A stretch of DNA of 64,000 nucleotides from Limnephilus marmoratus (GCA_917880885.1 OU862931.1:15101736-15165735), one strand, 5' to 3'; positions 9,375-19,875 are shown, counted from the stretch's first letter. Notes: generated by a model from the letters alone, not told the origin. Translations and numbers: made by a program.

Positions 9375-10320
9375 TGTGGCGGCCACTTGTGCCGAATTAA
9401 TTGCTCCGCCACTGGACTCCACCGAACTCGCTGGAAACTACGAAATACCTACAGTCAGTTACTACGGCCGCGCCGCCTCGTAAATAACAATTCCGCCACT
9501 TACGCGAAAGGCCTAGAACGTATGGCTGTACCATACAAGTGCCCGCAGAAAGTTCGAGCGATATCTCAGCTTTGCGTGAGTTCACCTAGCATTACCTACC
9601 GCGAGAGTAATTACTCGCCGCGGCTATATAAGCAGCCGATCGCTCGTCCGCTGCAGTCAGTCTAGTTTTCATTCATGGTTCGGCATTTACACATCGAGCG
9701 GTGATACAGTGTCGCTACGCATTATTCAGCCCACGCGGGCTGATATCGCTCTCGCAGCAAGTGATTTAACGCATATCCAGTGTGACTTCAGGAACATCTT
9801 CATAACACCTTCGAGGATTCTTTCTCCAACCACCATCCGCTGTCCGGCCCGTCGTGCCTCGACATGAGATGTCCCCATCCGCAGCACATAAAGCCAGCCG
9901 CGCTTTCTGCTTGGGATGTAACCCGTTCTCTGGCATTTCGAACCCACCGCGTTCCGCTGCCAGAGATCATCCTCATCGCCTCTCAAGGTTCCTTCCTGCG
10001 TCACGTGTGTGTGTCGACTCAAAGGCCACATAGCCGCCATACCTCGTCAACACGACGACGGTCGACCGCCTGGACCAAGGTCACTTCTACACCGCCATGG
10101 TGTAGAGCAACACGCCGGCTCCCTGAAGACCTGTGATCTTTACCGCCGTAGTCTCCTGACCTTCATCTCACTCATCACGCAGCAGCATCACTAACGGCAC
10201 CAGTGTCACTCCGCTCCGCTTCGACCTCGCTACGTAGCCCCAAATAAAGACTGACTCATACATCGACTGACGCCTTTCATTTCTCTCGTCCCGTCTCTAC
10301 CGATCCGGCCCGCTCCCTCA
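9375..10320 (+). mobile_element. Solo LTR (Gypsy/BEL-like), 946 bp
   Basis: Starts TGTGGCGGCC and ends GCTCCCTCA (TG...CA), flanked by the 4-bp direct repeat TATC at 9371-9374 and 10321-10324. It is much richer in G+C than its surroundings. Inside are a promoter (TATATAA at 9625, TCAGTC initiator at 9657) and AATAAA at 10243, in the order expected of a + oriented LTR (U3, R, U5). No internal coding region adjoins, so the element was lost by LTR recombination. The long U5 side, over 600 bp between initiator and end, is unusual. Short ORFs inside are fortuitous. Confidence 0.75.
9625..9662 (+). promoter_or_regulatory. Core promoter of the solo LTR
   Basis: TATATAA at 9625-9631 lies 32 bases before an arthropod-type initiator TCAGTC at 9657-9662, inside G+C-rich sequence. 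This is the standard spacing for RNA polymerase II initiation. Confidence 0.6.
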
Positions 10321-10324
10321 TATC

Positions 10325-10448
10325 TTTTTTCGGGAGATTTTTTCAATGTAGATGAGTGTTATTACATATAATAATTTTTACCCTTTGTGCTATGCATAAA
10401 AATCTTGTCTTAAACATTAGTTTATCAGATACGTTTTAACATTTTCTC
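10325..10448. other. Short anonymous spacer
   Basis: AT-rich, nothing recognised. Confidence 0.3.
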
Positions 10449-10500
10449 GGCCAAAAGCAACACGGCATAACACCCCAAAAACAAATAACGAAAATTAGCT
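10449..10500 (+). mobile_element. Short Penelope-like end starting at the hammerhead cleavage position
   Basis: GGCCAAAAGCAACACGGCATAACACCCCAAAA-type sequence corresponds to the GGCTAAAGG...GCAACACGGCATAATACCCC stretch that follows the hammerhead-like motif at 32488-32528, with about 12 bases missing after the start. The hammerhead core itself is absent; homology begins at GGC. Confidence 0.45.
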
Positions 10501-11284
10501 TACCAATTAAAACATAATAATAATATTCAATTTGTCGAAAAGATCCTAGGTTGTACGATTACTACATCTCTGACATCAACTTCTAAGTCTCCTGCCACGT
10601 GGGACTGATGTCATTAAAACAACGGCTAGCCCGTTCGCCATTATTTGGCCCGCCAACATCATAAAGAGAAACATTAAATACAACTTAAAATTTGAATTTA
10701 CATAATTTTCTAATAATTTTTTAGTGTCGAACTTTGCTTTCGTAAGCAATCTTAAATTATTATTGTTAATGCAAGTATCATTTTGTCCTTGACTGCCTGA
10801 CTATGCATAATTTCTGGGGTTTTGGAATATTAATTATATCCACTGAAAAAAATTTTTTCGTGTGAATAAATACCTCACAAGAATTCCAGCTGCTCCCGTC
10901 TAGAGTCAGTGAGACTATGGCATTAGACTGTGGCATTCAGAACGTATTTATTATTACGGTATTTTATTTTTTTATGGTAAAGTTATAAATTGCCAAATTT
11001 TTTATATAAAAACCTGACAGGTCGAAATCCCCGGCGTTACCTGGGCTTTCCAAATCTTTCACAGGGCCACAGATCTTTCCTAAATAAATAGACAGTGTCC
11101 TTCTTCTTTTTTTGAAGGTTAAATGTGCAAAATTTCATCACTCTTGGAATAAAACTCTAGTTTTGTATAAAAATCCAATCTACGCCGCCCGCCCGCCACA
11201 GATACTCTTATTTATATTCGGACGAAGAAGAATTTTCTCTAGGCGTACCTACCGAATTCCTGTTTTAACAGGAGCTCTCATCAT
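10501..11284. other. Anonymous AT-rich DNA
   Basis: GCTGCTCCCGTC...CAGTGAGACTATGGCATTAG at 10888-10930 resembles the start of dispersed family R (39713, 25747). Otherwise nothing recognised. Confidence 0.3.
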
Positions 11285-11425
11285 TTCGTCTGCATGTAAA
11301 TTTGTTTATGTGTTCCGTGTCCATTGAATCCTGTCAAGATGGTAGCCATGTCGGATGGTGTTTTTTACTCCGCAAGAGTTCGCATGTGCGGTACGAGCAG
11401 TTAAATTGGAATACTAGTTATTATA
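11285..11425 (+). repeat. Dispersed repeat, copy 2 of 2
   Basis: Matches 5835-5975 in motif order (TGTAAATTTGTT, GTTCCGTGTCC, CATGTCGGATGGT, AGAGTTCGCATGTGCGG, GAGCAGTTAAATTGG). It ends next to the left terminus of the mariner-like element. Confidence 0.45.
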
Positions 11426-11432
11426 ACTATTA

Positions 11433-12340
11433 CAGGGGGCGTCTTAAGTTTTGGCACTTACGATACTGCTCCTGCGGGGGAACCGGATGAAGGAGGGGCA
11501 CGTGAAAGCACTGTTCTTGAAATTTTTTCATCCTAGAAGGCTTTGCGAGGTAACAAATCGCTCTCTGTGTAAAACGGTATTAAAAACATAACCATTTCTA
11601 CGTGGTTTTCGGCGGCTGTGTAGTGTTTATTGTCTATAATACAATGTTAGTCAGTGTTTCAGTGTTAATTTAATTAAAACATTGTTCAAAAAATTCAAGG
11701 CGACCGGTTCATCCTAAATTAGGAAAAACCTGACGGCCATGGAACAGGAGGAGCGATGAGAATGTCGTGCAAGGGCTTGTCAACGCGCAACCAAAAATAT
11801 TAGTTGACACAAGGCTCAGAAGGTTTCAAAATCTTGTTGAAACGGATGAGGCCCATTTTCATCCGAACATGTTTACAAAGAAAACTGTAGATTCGGACGT
11901 AAGGAAAACCCTAAAATGAAACCTGAAATGACTCTTCACTCTCCAATATAACCATACCGGTCATGAAAGAATTTCGCGAAGAGGTGACTTCTCATGGCCC
12001 CCATAGCCCAGACTTGACACCAACTGATTTTTATGGGTTTATATCAAAAGTTAGGTTTACATAAATGAACCATCCACGATATCCAAATCTAAGATGAATA
12101 ATCTTCAAGAGATAGCCGACAACCCGCGAGCAATGTTCCAAAAAGTTTTTAAAAATCTTGGAACAAGATTCGAGGAATGCCAGCATCGCACCGTTGCGGT
12201 GCGATGGTGGTTGATGACATCATTTTTTAATGAATTTCCTGTTTTATACTTTTATTAAAAGAAACGTTAATGTTTTTCAACTTGTAGTATTCTTTTTATA
12301 AAATTTTCATTAAGTGCAAAAGTTTATGGCGCACCCACGA
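11433..12340 (+). pseudogene. Tc1/mariner-superfamily transposon, inactivated
   Basis: Ends are inverse complements: left GGGGGCGTCTTAAGTTTTGG with GCACTTA, right GGGTGCGCCATAAACTTTTG with CACTTAA on the other strand. Broken frames encode transposase signatures: RRFQNLVETDEAHFHPNMF (first catalytic Asp), HSPDLTPTDF (third catalytic acid) and EQCSKKF..LEQDSRNA-like C-terminal remains. Stops at 11930-11960 and 12063-12120 and an absent N-terminal part show that it cannot make transposase. Active enzymes of this group cut and paste at TA sites. A hairpin CATCGCACCG...CGGTGCGATG lies at about 12183-12206. Confidence 0.6.
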
Positions 12341-12599
12341 TTCTTTATGAGAGTGGCAAGACCATAAAATACACAATTTTACATATACCACAGCAAAAAT
12401 GCAGCGATTACTAAATGAGCAACCAGAATTCAGATTTCTCAAAAGAAAGACCCTAGCCGGGTTAATAAAAGAGGTATTAGTAACTGAGTTGACAATTGCG
12501 CCGGGTTTCCACCCAGGCGTCGTGAGTTCATTCCCCTGCCAGATAAGTTCACCATGATTGCACGAGCAACCTCTTTATTGTGCTGAAAGTTGGAAGTAT
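12341..12599. other. Anonymous DNA, possible tRNA-related remnant
   Basis: CCAGGCGTCGTGAGTTCATTCC at 12511-12533 resembles a SINE B-box region and has a relative at 52350-52390 (AAGGTGTCGTGGGTTTAATTC). No A box is convincing. Confidence 0.25.
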
Positions 12600-12767
12600 T
12601 AAACTATTTATTTACTGACTGCTTTATTTACTGCTCCCAAACAAAAGATCAAGGACACCCCACAGAATTCGAATACAAGTGACGTACCTAAATCTAATGA
12701 AGAAAGTAACTCCCTCTATGAGCGCCTTACTAAACACTTCGATGCAAAAATTACGGAAATAAAAATA

Positions 12768-13394
12768 ATGTTTACAGATGAAATCAATGAATTAAAGAGA
12801 AGCAGTGATTTCATCTGTAACCAATACGAAGACCTGCTCACAAGATTTAAAAAAATGGAGGATCTTCACAAAGAGACCAAATACCTACGCGAGGAAAACG
12901 AAAATAAAAACATCAGAATCTCTTCTCTAGAATGTCGTCTGGCAGAATTGGAGCAGGAAAAACATTTTGACAGTATAGAGATGGCGGGAGTAAAGTTGCA
13001 GCCGGGAGAACCACCTGTGGAAGCGGTACTTCGGGTCGCCAGCTCCCTGGGAATGCCACTGTTACAGCAGGATCTGCGAATGGTGACCTCAACACAGGAC
13101 CGGAGACACAACACCACGGACAAACTCCGTGCTGCCTTCCACAGCCTGAAAACTAGGGATTCCTTTTTATCACTAAAAAACGCGGCCAAAACATTAATTT
13201 CAAACTCCCCCATATACATAAGTGAAGTACTAACACCGTACTACAAAGAATTACTTTGGAAAACGAAGCAATCAGCAAAAGACAAAAACTTCCAATTTGT
13301 ATGGTTTAAATCCGGAAAACTGCTAGTCCGGAAAGGGCCGGGGGAAAAAATTATACAAATAAAACATGAAAATGACTTAAAAAAAATAATGTAA
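12768..13394 (+). CDS. LINE ORF1 protein (coiled coil plus FP-like C-terminal domain)
   Basis: 208 residues from the first ATG. Residues about 5-70 are strongly charged with heptad-like spacing (EINELKRSS..., LREENENKNIRISSLECRLAEL), as in a coiled coil for multimerisation. The rest has a compact fold ending IYISEVLTPYYKELLWKTK, FQFVWFKSGKLLVRK and IKHENDLKKI, the pattern of the baculovirus-FP25K-like domain found in ORF1 of many insect LINEs, thought to bind RNA. The frame continues open upstream without an ATG, so the true N-terminus may be lost by 5' truncation. ORF2 follows after 54 bases, the usual arrangement. Confidence 0.7.
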   Translation: MFTDEINELKRSSDFICNQYEDLLTRFKKMEDLHKETKYLREENENKNIRISSLECRLAELEQEKHFDSIEMAGVKLQPGEPPVEAVLRVASSLGMPLLQQDLRMVTSTQDRRHNTTDKLRAAFHSLKTRDSFLSLKNAAKTLISNSPIYISEVLTPYYKELLWKTKQSAKDKNFQFVWFKSGKLLVRKGPGEKIIQIKHENDLKKIM

Positions 13395-13448
13395 CTAATG
13401 AAGGTCACTCAGACCTCGTAACAAAACTATCCTGATTTATATAACATC

Positions 13449-14290
13449 ATGGCTGATCTACTCTCAACTAACTTAAATAGCTCTCACCAACATCATACAA
13501 CCAATGACACAAAACTATGTGATGATATTTTTAACAATCCAGACTCTCTGACACTACTTAACCAAAACATAAGATCACTTAATCGTAACTATGACGAACT
13601 TGACATACTCTTACGCAACTTTAATACAGATTTTAAAATTATAATCCTAACGGAATGTTGGATATCAACCGCTTTTACAAAAAAACATAAAATAAATTAT
13701 ACTGAGTATCACACATTAAAAAACAAAAATCAAAATGATGGGATTGTTGTGTACATACATGATAATATTAACGCCTCTGTTTCAGAAATCGACTTGATAA
13801 ATACTAACTGTTTACAAATAATCATCGACTCAGATACATGTGTTCTCGCCATATACAGATCACCATCCACACATAACGTTACACCATTTATAATAGCTTT
13901 AGATACTCACCTAAAAAAACTCACTTCATACAAAAACATCATCATAGCTGGTGATCTAAACATAAACATACTTCCTAATGGCCACCCTCAAAATATCGAT
14001 TACCAACTGATGCTTCTGGAACATGGCATTATAAGCATCATTAACACTCCTACCAGAGTAAGCAAAGACTCAGAATCATGTATAGATCACTTTATGGTAA
14101 AATCAAAAAGTCAAATATGTAGTGCAGTATACGAATCCACAATCACAGATCACTACACAATTATGATAGGCCTAACTTCGCCAACTAGAAACTCAACTTT
14201 TCAAAATAAGACCACAAAAAAAATAATTGATTACGTTAACCTAAAACAATGTTTAGAGAAAAAAAACGTGGGAACATCTTACAAAATTTT
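13449..14290 (+). CDS. LINE ORF2, endonuclease half
   Basis: Apurinic-type endonuclease of the exonuclease/endonuclease/phosphatase fold, which nicks the target for priming. Visible blocks from the ATG: LLNQNIRSLNRNYDEL near residue 36, ILTECWI near 66 (metal-binding Glu), DGIVVYIHDN near 97, AIYRSPS near 136, IIAGDLNINI near 163 (Asp/Asn pair), CIDHFMVK near 211 and TDHYTIMI near 233 (catalytic Asp-His). All key residues are present. The same frame runs on to a stop at 14397, but beyond about 14290 the reverse-transcriptase linker reads in another frame, so a single-base indel near 14270-14300 splits ORF2. Confidence 0.75.
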
Positions 14291-16449
14291 ACTCGGCAGA
14301 AGAGGCCTGGAATTTCTTTTTAACATACCTACAAACTCTCATTACCCAAAATACCAAAACGATATACATACCTATTCCACATCGCAAAGTAAGACTTAAA
14401 AAATGGATTACCCAAAGCATCATAAATAGCATTAAAAAAAGGGACAAATTACACAAACAAGTCAAACTGAACCCATATAATACCTCACTATATTTCTTCT
14501 ATAAAAGGTACAGAAACATCTGTTCTCTAACAATACGTAAAGCCAAAGAATTATACTATCGAAACAAACTGATAACATCAAACTATGACCCTAAAAGCGT
14601 GTGGTCAATTTTGAGGGAAAGTTCGCATTCACAGAAGAAAAAAGACGATACCATAAAAAATCTACTCATTGATGATAAAGAACTCCACTTCCATGACAAT
14701 CCTACACGTATCCTTAATCACATCAACAAACACTACACAAATATTGGAGTTAGCCTAGCTGAAAATATCAAAATTACGCAGCCTCCCCAAGATATTCAGG
14801 AACCTCAAAACAATACATCTAATATAAGCAATGAAAATTTTAACAGATACTTCAAATTACGAAATATTACACTAGAAGAAACCAATAAAATAATTCATTC
14901 ACTAAAGATTAACAATACTACGGGTCCTGATGGTTTAGACTCTAAAACTATCTTAACATTAAGCCAACAACTACTTACACCACTCACATATTTAATTAAT
15001 CGTAGTCTAAAAGAAGGAAATTTTCCTAGCTTACTAAAAAAAGGCCTTATTATTCCAATTTTCAAATCAGGACAAAAAAATAATGTTAACAACTATAGAC
15101 CCATTACACTACTAAATACCATTTCGAAAATCCTGGAAAAAACTATTAAAAAACAGCTCCAACACTATTTAGAAGCAAAACAAATACTCTCAGTAAACCA
15201 ATATGGCTTCAGGAAAAACAGGAGCACAGAACATGCAATAGCTACCGTAACAGACTTCATTACACATAATCTAGACGCTAAGAAAAAAGTTATCTCTATT
15301 TACTTAGATCTATGTAAAGCTTTCGACACAATCTCTCATGAAAAACTTTTCAAGAAGTTAAAAAACATTGGCATTAATAGAGTAGAATTCAATTTAATCA
15401 AAAGCTTCATGTCTGACAGAACGCAACAAGTAAAAATTGACAACAAGACAAGTGAACCACTTTCAATTACGTACGGAGTACCACAGGGGAGTGTACTTGG
15501 CCCTTTATTATTCCTCATTTATATTAATGAACTGTGCGACATTAAAATTGAAGGTAAAATCGTGACTTTCGCTGACGATACTGTTCTCCTCTGTCAAGCA
15601 GCCACATGGAAAGATGTATTTATAATAGCCGAAAAAAGTTTATCAATCGTCAAAAAATGGCTAAACAGTAATACTCTAACCGTTAATACAATCAAAACAA
15701 AATATATCACTCATAGTATTACACAAAGAGGTCAAGCTCCATCAAACATAGGCTTGCTTCTACATGACTGCACTTTATCCAACTGCCAATGCGAACATAT
15801 AGAAAGGGTAAAACATACAAAATACCTGGGGGTTATTATTGATTCACACTTACGCTGGACTGACCACATTAATTTCATCACAAATAAACTGAAACGAGTC
15901 ATGCACCTAATAAAGTACATTAAAAACATCTTCCCACTTACAATACTAAGATCGATCTATTTTGCACTTTGTCAATCCATTGCCACATATGGAATACTAG
16001 CTTGGGGAAGTGCTACAAACATAGCAATTGACCCAATTCAAAAAATACAAAAAGCGATAATTAAACTCATCTTGCAAGTACCATTTCACACAGATTCTAG
16101 CGAAATCTACAAAACATTAGAAGTCATGTCAATAAGACAACTTTATGCCAAATCTGCTATAATATACCTTATCCAAAACAGACTACATCTTCCAATTCAA
16201 CCAAAAACCATAACAAAAACCAGGTCCTTAACAAATAAAACACTGAATATACCCATAACACACACCACACATGGACAAAGACACTTTCAGTATTATGCAA
16301 CCAAACTTTTTAATTGCATGCCCATTACTTTGAAACAAATACTATCTGCAAATACATCTACAAACATTCATAAAAAACATATCACTGACTGGATTAAAAA
16401 TCAAGATATTAACTTTATACAAAACATTATTATTCCTAACCAAACATAA
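14291..16449 (+). CDS. LINE ORF2, reverse transcriptase half (after a frameshift)
   Basis: The frame continues from about 14290 through RKVRLKKWITQSIINSIKKR; the first ATG is at 14599 (616 aa). From it: NNYRPITLLN near residue 164, QYGFRKNRS near 201, YLDLCKAFD near 236, YGVPQGSVLGPLLFL near 291, FADDTVLL near 324 and KYLGVIIDS near 408. A C-terminal region with the order IATYGILAWG, IIKLILQVPF and SIRQLYAKS is shared with the minus-strand fragments of family C. The catalytic Asp residues are intact. Because of the upstream indel the copy cannot make a full ORF2 protein unless the frameshift is bypassed. Confidence 0.8.
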
Positions 16450-16592
16450 TAAAACTATAAAAAGTGTAAAATTAAATAAACCTAAAATTTAAGTAGTTTT
16501 TCAAGTATCCAACGCAACCCTTACAATACATACACTTACAATTTGTATATGTGTGTACATATGTGTATGTGAATGTGTATTCGTATGTATAC

Positions 16593-16599
<7 letters not shown>

Positions 16600-16636
<37 letters not shown>

Positions 16637-16676
16637 CATACACATACATACACATCCATATACATACATGTACATG

Positions 16677-16716
<40 letters not shown>

Positions 16717-16770
16717 CATGTACATGTATGTATATGGATGTGTATGTATGTGTATGTTTATATATATATT
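16600..16770. repeat. TA microsatellite with a long palindrome
   Basis: Two (TA)n blocks (16600-16628 and 16681-16711). Around the second, TACACATCCATATACATACA, TGTACATGCACA on the left is mirrored on the right, giving arms of about 50 bp between 16635 and 16760. It lies in the 3' UTR of the family C LINE and can also be read as Y/I/C-rich ORFs in several frames, which are meaningless. Confidence 0.75.
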
Positions 16771-16924
16771 TTTTTTTATATTTCTCTAATATATACCTAC
16801 ATAAAAAAACTTTTTTTTCTCTTCTAAATGTACAATAACTATTAAAATAAAAAAAGTAAAAAAAATAAAACTTTCTATTACAACACATAAATACTTGTCA
16901 CACATAATCATAAATAAACACGTA

Positions 16925-16958
16925 AACACCTCAGCACAGGTTCTCCTAGTGAGGTGTT
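16925..16958 (+). other. 3' UTR hairpin of family C LINE
   Basis: AACACCTCA and TGAGGTGTT form nine pairs around a 16-base loop containing CACAGG...CCTAG. The motif CCTC-[AG]-[AG]CACAGG...CC-[CT]AGTGAGG recurs at the 3' ends at 17415, 20960/21416 (split), 31475, 36441, 38348, 46541, 48258 and 51298. Confidence 0.7.
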
Positions 16959-17126
16959 CACGAAACATACAGCAATACCTATACACAGTTTCACCTTCAC
17001 AAACCTACCTTACACCCAACATAATAAAATTGCAAAATATATTATGTAAAAATGTTTTCAAAATTTATCTATTATGTAAAAATGTTAAAGGTAAATACTG
17101 TAATACCTACATAGAAATAAATAAAT

Positions 17127-17344
17127 AAACTTATACCCTTGGGGCCTTTTATTGCAGGCCTTAAGTCTAAAATATTGTCCGATTATTCGCATATTTTAAT
17201 TGTTTGTCTTTCTTTTAAAGCATAGTAACCCTGTATTAAAATAGGGATTTTCTTCACCGTTTACTGTTTGCTTCAATTTGGGAGGCAGGAATGGGTACCG
17301 CCGCCCCGGGAACCTTTATTGGATAACCAACACCTCTGCCATAG
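17127..17344. other. Possible minus-strand LINE 3' end
   Basis: CTTATACCCTTGGGGCCTTTTATTGCAGG abuts the family C tail and resembles 4135 and 8600. GGGAGGCAGGAATGGGTACC at 17280 is not recognised. Confidence 0.3.
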
Positions 17345-18112
17345 GTCATCAGAAGTGGTTCTTTTTTTATTATTCATCTTTATTTGTTTTGAGTTACAAT
17401 TTGTTTTATTCTATGCCTGTCTCACTAGGAGAACCTGTGTTGAGAGCAGGCGCTTAGCATGAGCAGTTTATAATAATAACACATACAAAGTACAAATAAT
17501 AACACAATATTACAAGTAACAGTTAATCATCAACGTAAAATTGAAAAAATAAATACTTATAAGTTACTTCTTCAAACTTCGCAAATTTATTTTGTGGCAT
17601 CATTTTTATTGTATCATAGTAACATATCCTGATGAAGACAACATTGTTGTCGAAACATGTTGATATTGTTTTAAATATAGTGGTTTTATACAAAGTAATA
17701 AGTTATTCATTATACTTATAAGTTAGTTTTGATATAATCTTTGATGTTGGATCTATTTTGGCTGGTAATCCAGGACTTGGTGTCAGATTTATATTTAAGA
17801 AACATTGTGTGTTGTCTAATTGCCAGTGGAAGTGTATTATATAGTTTTGTTGCAAAGTATCTAAAATTTCTTTGGTCAAAGGTTGTTTTAGCAAAAAGGA
17901 TAAGTAGGAGATTATGCCCTTTGGTTCTAGTATCGCGAGCAGTTTGGATATTTTCAAAGGTAGTTCTGTGTTTGAAGAGGTATGCTAATATGTTTTTGGC
18001 ATAAATTTGCCTAATGTCCAAGACACAGATTCTCCTAAAGATTTCATCCGAACTGCTTGTGATCGGTAGTTTTAATATAATCTTAATAATTAGTTTCTGG
18101 GCTTTAAAGATC
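17345..18112 (-). pseudogene. Family C LINE, truncated copy
   Basis: Minus-strand reading from about 18112 down to 17719 gives KAQKLIIKIILKLPITSSSDE, DIRQIYAKNILAYL, TFDQRNFRYFATKLYN and SWITSQNRSN, matching the end of the family C protein at 14599-16449. The 3' UTR with the family hairpin complement (CTCACTAGGAGAACCTGTG) is at 17415-17445. 5'-truncated; a short Penelope-like end with a hammerhead motif sits inside its 3' UTR. Confidence 0.7.
17623..17666 (+). ncRNA. Hammerhead ribozyme-like motif (best paired copy)
   Basis: Core CTGATGA at 17629-17635 and GAAA at 17652-17655. Stem II: GACAAC with GTTGTC, six pairs around ATT, with one unpaired A after CTGATGA. Stem III: ACATGT, self-complementary with no loop. 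Cleavage triplet GTT ending at 17661. Stem I: ATATC (17624-17628) with GATAT (17662-17666), five pairs. Penelope-like elements are known to carry hammerheads with very short stem III that probably act as dimers; this fits that form. Confidence 0.6.
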
Positions 18113-18261
18113 GGGTTCGCTACGTTTGGTGATTTAGCAAGGGTGCCCGGGTTCATGGGGTGAGGTTTGTCTAGGTCTTGGCGGATGACCAGGACACACT
18201 GAACCCCAGTTTCCTGCCCACTCCTTAAACCCTTTTCCTTCCCAAAACTCTCCTCTCCTTT
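18113..18261. other. Remnant related to 4890-4935
   Basis: The complement of CATGAACCCGGGCACCCTTG at 18120-18155 matches the end of the 4540-4940 repeat. The pyrimidine-rich run at 18200-18260 is not recognised. Confidence 0.35.
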
Positions 18262-18370
18262 ATTTCCTTAAAAAAACCTCCACACAGCATCCCCAAAGAT
18301 GACATAGGCCCTGAGGGAAATTATTTTTCTCAGGGCCTCCTGTATGGAGCTCATGTAAAAAAAAACTTTT
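18262..18370 (+). mobile_element. Family B LINE, 3' end only
   Basis: AACCTCCACACAGCATCCCC, GATGACATAGGCCCTGAGGG, the family hairpin and GAGCTCATGTAAAAAAAA. A severely 5'-truncated insertion of about 110 bp. Confidence 0.7.
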
Positions 18371-18961
18371 TTTTATATACCTTGACCGCTAATATTTAAA
18401 TGATGTTTGCTCTTCCTGTTTCACCGCAAGTTTTTAAAAAAATGTACGAGAAAAGGTAGTAAGGCTTGGTAAATAGTCCCTCTTATAGATCGATCATTCA
18501 GTTGATTAGTAAAACATCTCTGAAAAAGCGAAATTTGAATTGGGTATTCAGTTATAAGTAAAAGTGTACCTTCTATCTGGTACGATACTTGATCAACCCA
18601 CCAAATCAATTATTATTCTGACAAACTGGTAGTGAAATAAACAAAAATTGATGTTTTTTGGGTCAGTAGTAAAATTTCGAAATGGTATAGTAATGTACCG
18701 GACCGATAAGCTTGAGACCATCTAAATATTGATTTATGGTGAGCATTCAAATAATTCTTTTCTCATTATCTAAAGACTTAGAATATGTTTGACTAATCGG
18801 TTCTATGATTTTCATAATTTTGAAGTCATCAAAATTTATGAAAAAAAACATTGAAACATGGCCCATAACCTAAAATTGTAAAAATAAGTTTATTTCTAAA
18901 ATACAATATAAAAAAACGATTTACAAAGATCTGCAAAGATCATTGGTGTGCCTTAGGTTGC
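18371..18961. other. Anonymous AT-rich DNA
   Basis: No gene or repeat terminus recognised. Confidence 0.35.
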
Positions 18962-19167
18962 AAAACGTAGCGGATCACCAGTGGCTGCGTGGGCATCGCT
19001 TTTGGGTTCCAACCGGGCATCGCGTGTTCGAAACCTCGGCTGGCTAAGACGTCTAGCTGTCACGACATAAGCAACATTTTTCGCTTAGGCCCTCCGTTCA
19101 TGGAGATACTTACAATCTACGTAATTGTGACGAAACCACAAGTACCCTGCTGATATACCACTTTCTA

Positions 19168-19875
19168 ATGCAGGCGCCAGACAGATGTTCAAAGAAGTGA
19201 TCACTTCTTTGAAGACTTTGCGCACACATTTGGTCACATATTGTTGTATCTGCCAGACATGTGTTGATCACTCCTTTGAGCTCACAGTTTTCAAATAGAC
19301 TTCACACAACATGGTCGACGATTTGGTCGACACAGTTTGCTTGTATTATTTATGTGCGTCTAATTATTTATATTATCTAATTAATTTATCTAATTATATT
19401 TATCTAAATATATTTATCGAAATATATTTATCTAAATATATTTATCTAAATATATCTGTCTAATTAATTCTTCGATAGAGCAAGGTATTGAAGAGTGGTG
19501 TTTAATTCGGTTCCAGGCGTCATTGATGTCATTTCGATTTTTATGCCCTTTACGTTTCGGATCCCATATATCTGGCTCTACTTGCATCAACTCTATAAAC
19601 TCGAAAACGCTCTCATTATTCCACTCCATCGTTAGTTCGTTTGGCTGTCCACGCACGACTACTCTCCACGGCGACGCTCGCGCAACTGAGCTTCGCGCAG
19701 TGTGGCAGGCACGCAAACTTTGAACTTTGATCCCTTTGATGTGCGCTAAAAAACCGACACGGAACGGCAAAGCGCACTTAAGTGATCACTTATGTGACAA
19801 CAGTGTCAATTGCCCGTGCCACACATGTGAACACTTGTTTGATCACTTCTTTGAATTCGTGTCTGGCGCCTGCTT
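19168..19875. mobile_element. Nested element with GCAGGCGCCAGAC ends
   Basis: CAGGCGCCAGAC at 19171-19182 is mirrored by GTCTGGCGCCTG at 19861-19872. Subterminal copies of TTTGATCACTTCTTTG and AAAGAAGTGATCACTTCTTT are present at both sides, as transposase-binding repeats would be. TAAT and TTTA at the edges may be a mutated TWA duplication. It contains the MADF ORF at 19432-19629. Confidence 0.55.
19432..19629 (-). CDS. MADF-domain protein fragment of a transposon
   Basis: From the ATG at 19629, 65 residues: FEFIELMQVEPDIWDPKRKG, then KNRNDINDAWNRI. This is the first two-thirds of a MADF (Myb/SANT-like) DNA-binding domain: an aromatic-rich helix, WDP, K-N, and DAW. The open frame extends upstream to 19770 with unrelated residues. 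The 3' part runs into a (ATATTTATCTAAAT)n simple repeat at 19380-19460 and ends. MADF or Myb-like proteins are the usual second ORF of PIF/Harbinger transposons, helping the transposase bind DNA. No DDE transposase is present, so the element is non-autonomous. Confidence 0.6.
   Translation of the reverse strand: MEWNNESVFEFIELMQVEPDIWDPKRKGHKNRNDINDAWNRIKHHSSIPCSIEELIRQIYLDKYI

Larger units (their letters stand above)
12600..17126 (+). mobile_element. Near-complete LINE, family C
   Basis: Contains, in order, ORF1 (12768-13394), ORF2 endonuclease and reverse transcriptase (13449-16449, one frameshift), a long 3' UTR with a TA-rich palindrome and a stable hairpin (16925-16958), and the tail AAATAAATAAATAAAC ending about 17125. 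The ORF1 frame is open upstream of its first ATG back to about 12600, so the 5' end is probably truncated. Fragments of the same family are at 17345-18112, 31240-32270, 38265-39110, 46480-47520 and 48120-48310. Related in layout to CR1/Jockey-type elements. Confidence 0.75.

Noticed and set aside
9387..10194. Several 60-104 codon ORFs
   Set aside because: They lie inside a solo LTR, overlap on both strands and show no motif.
16472..16888. Y/I/C/T-rich ORFs on both strands
   Set aside because: They are translations of a TA/CA microsatellite and its palindrome.
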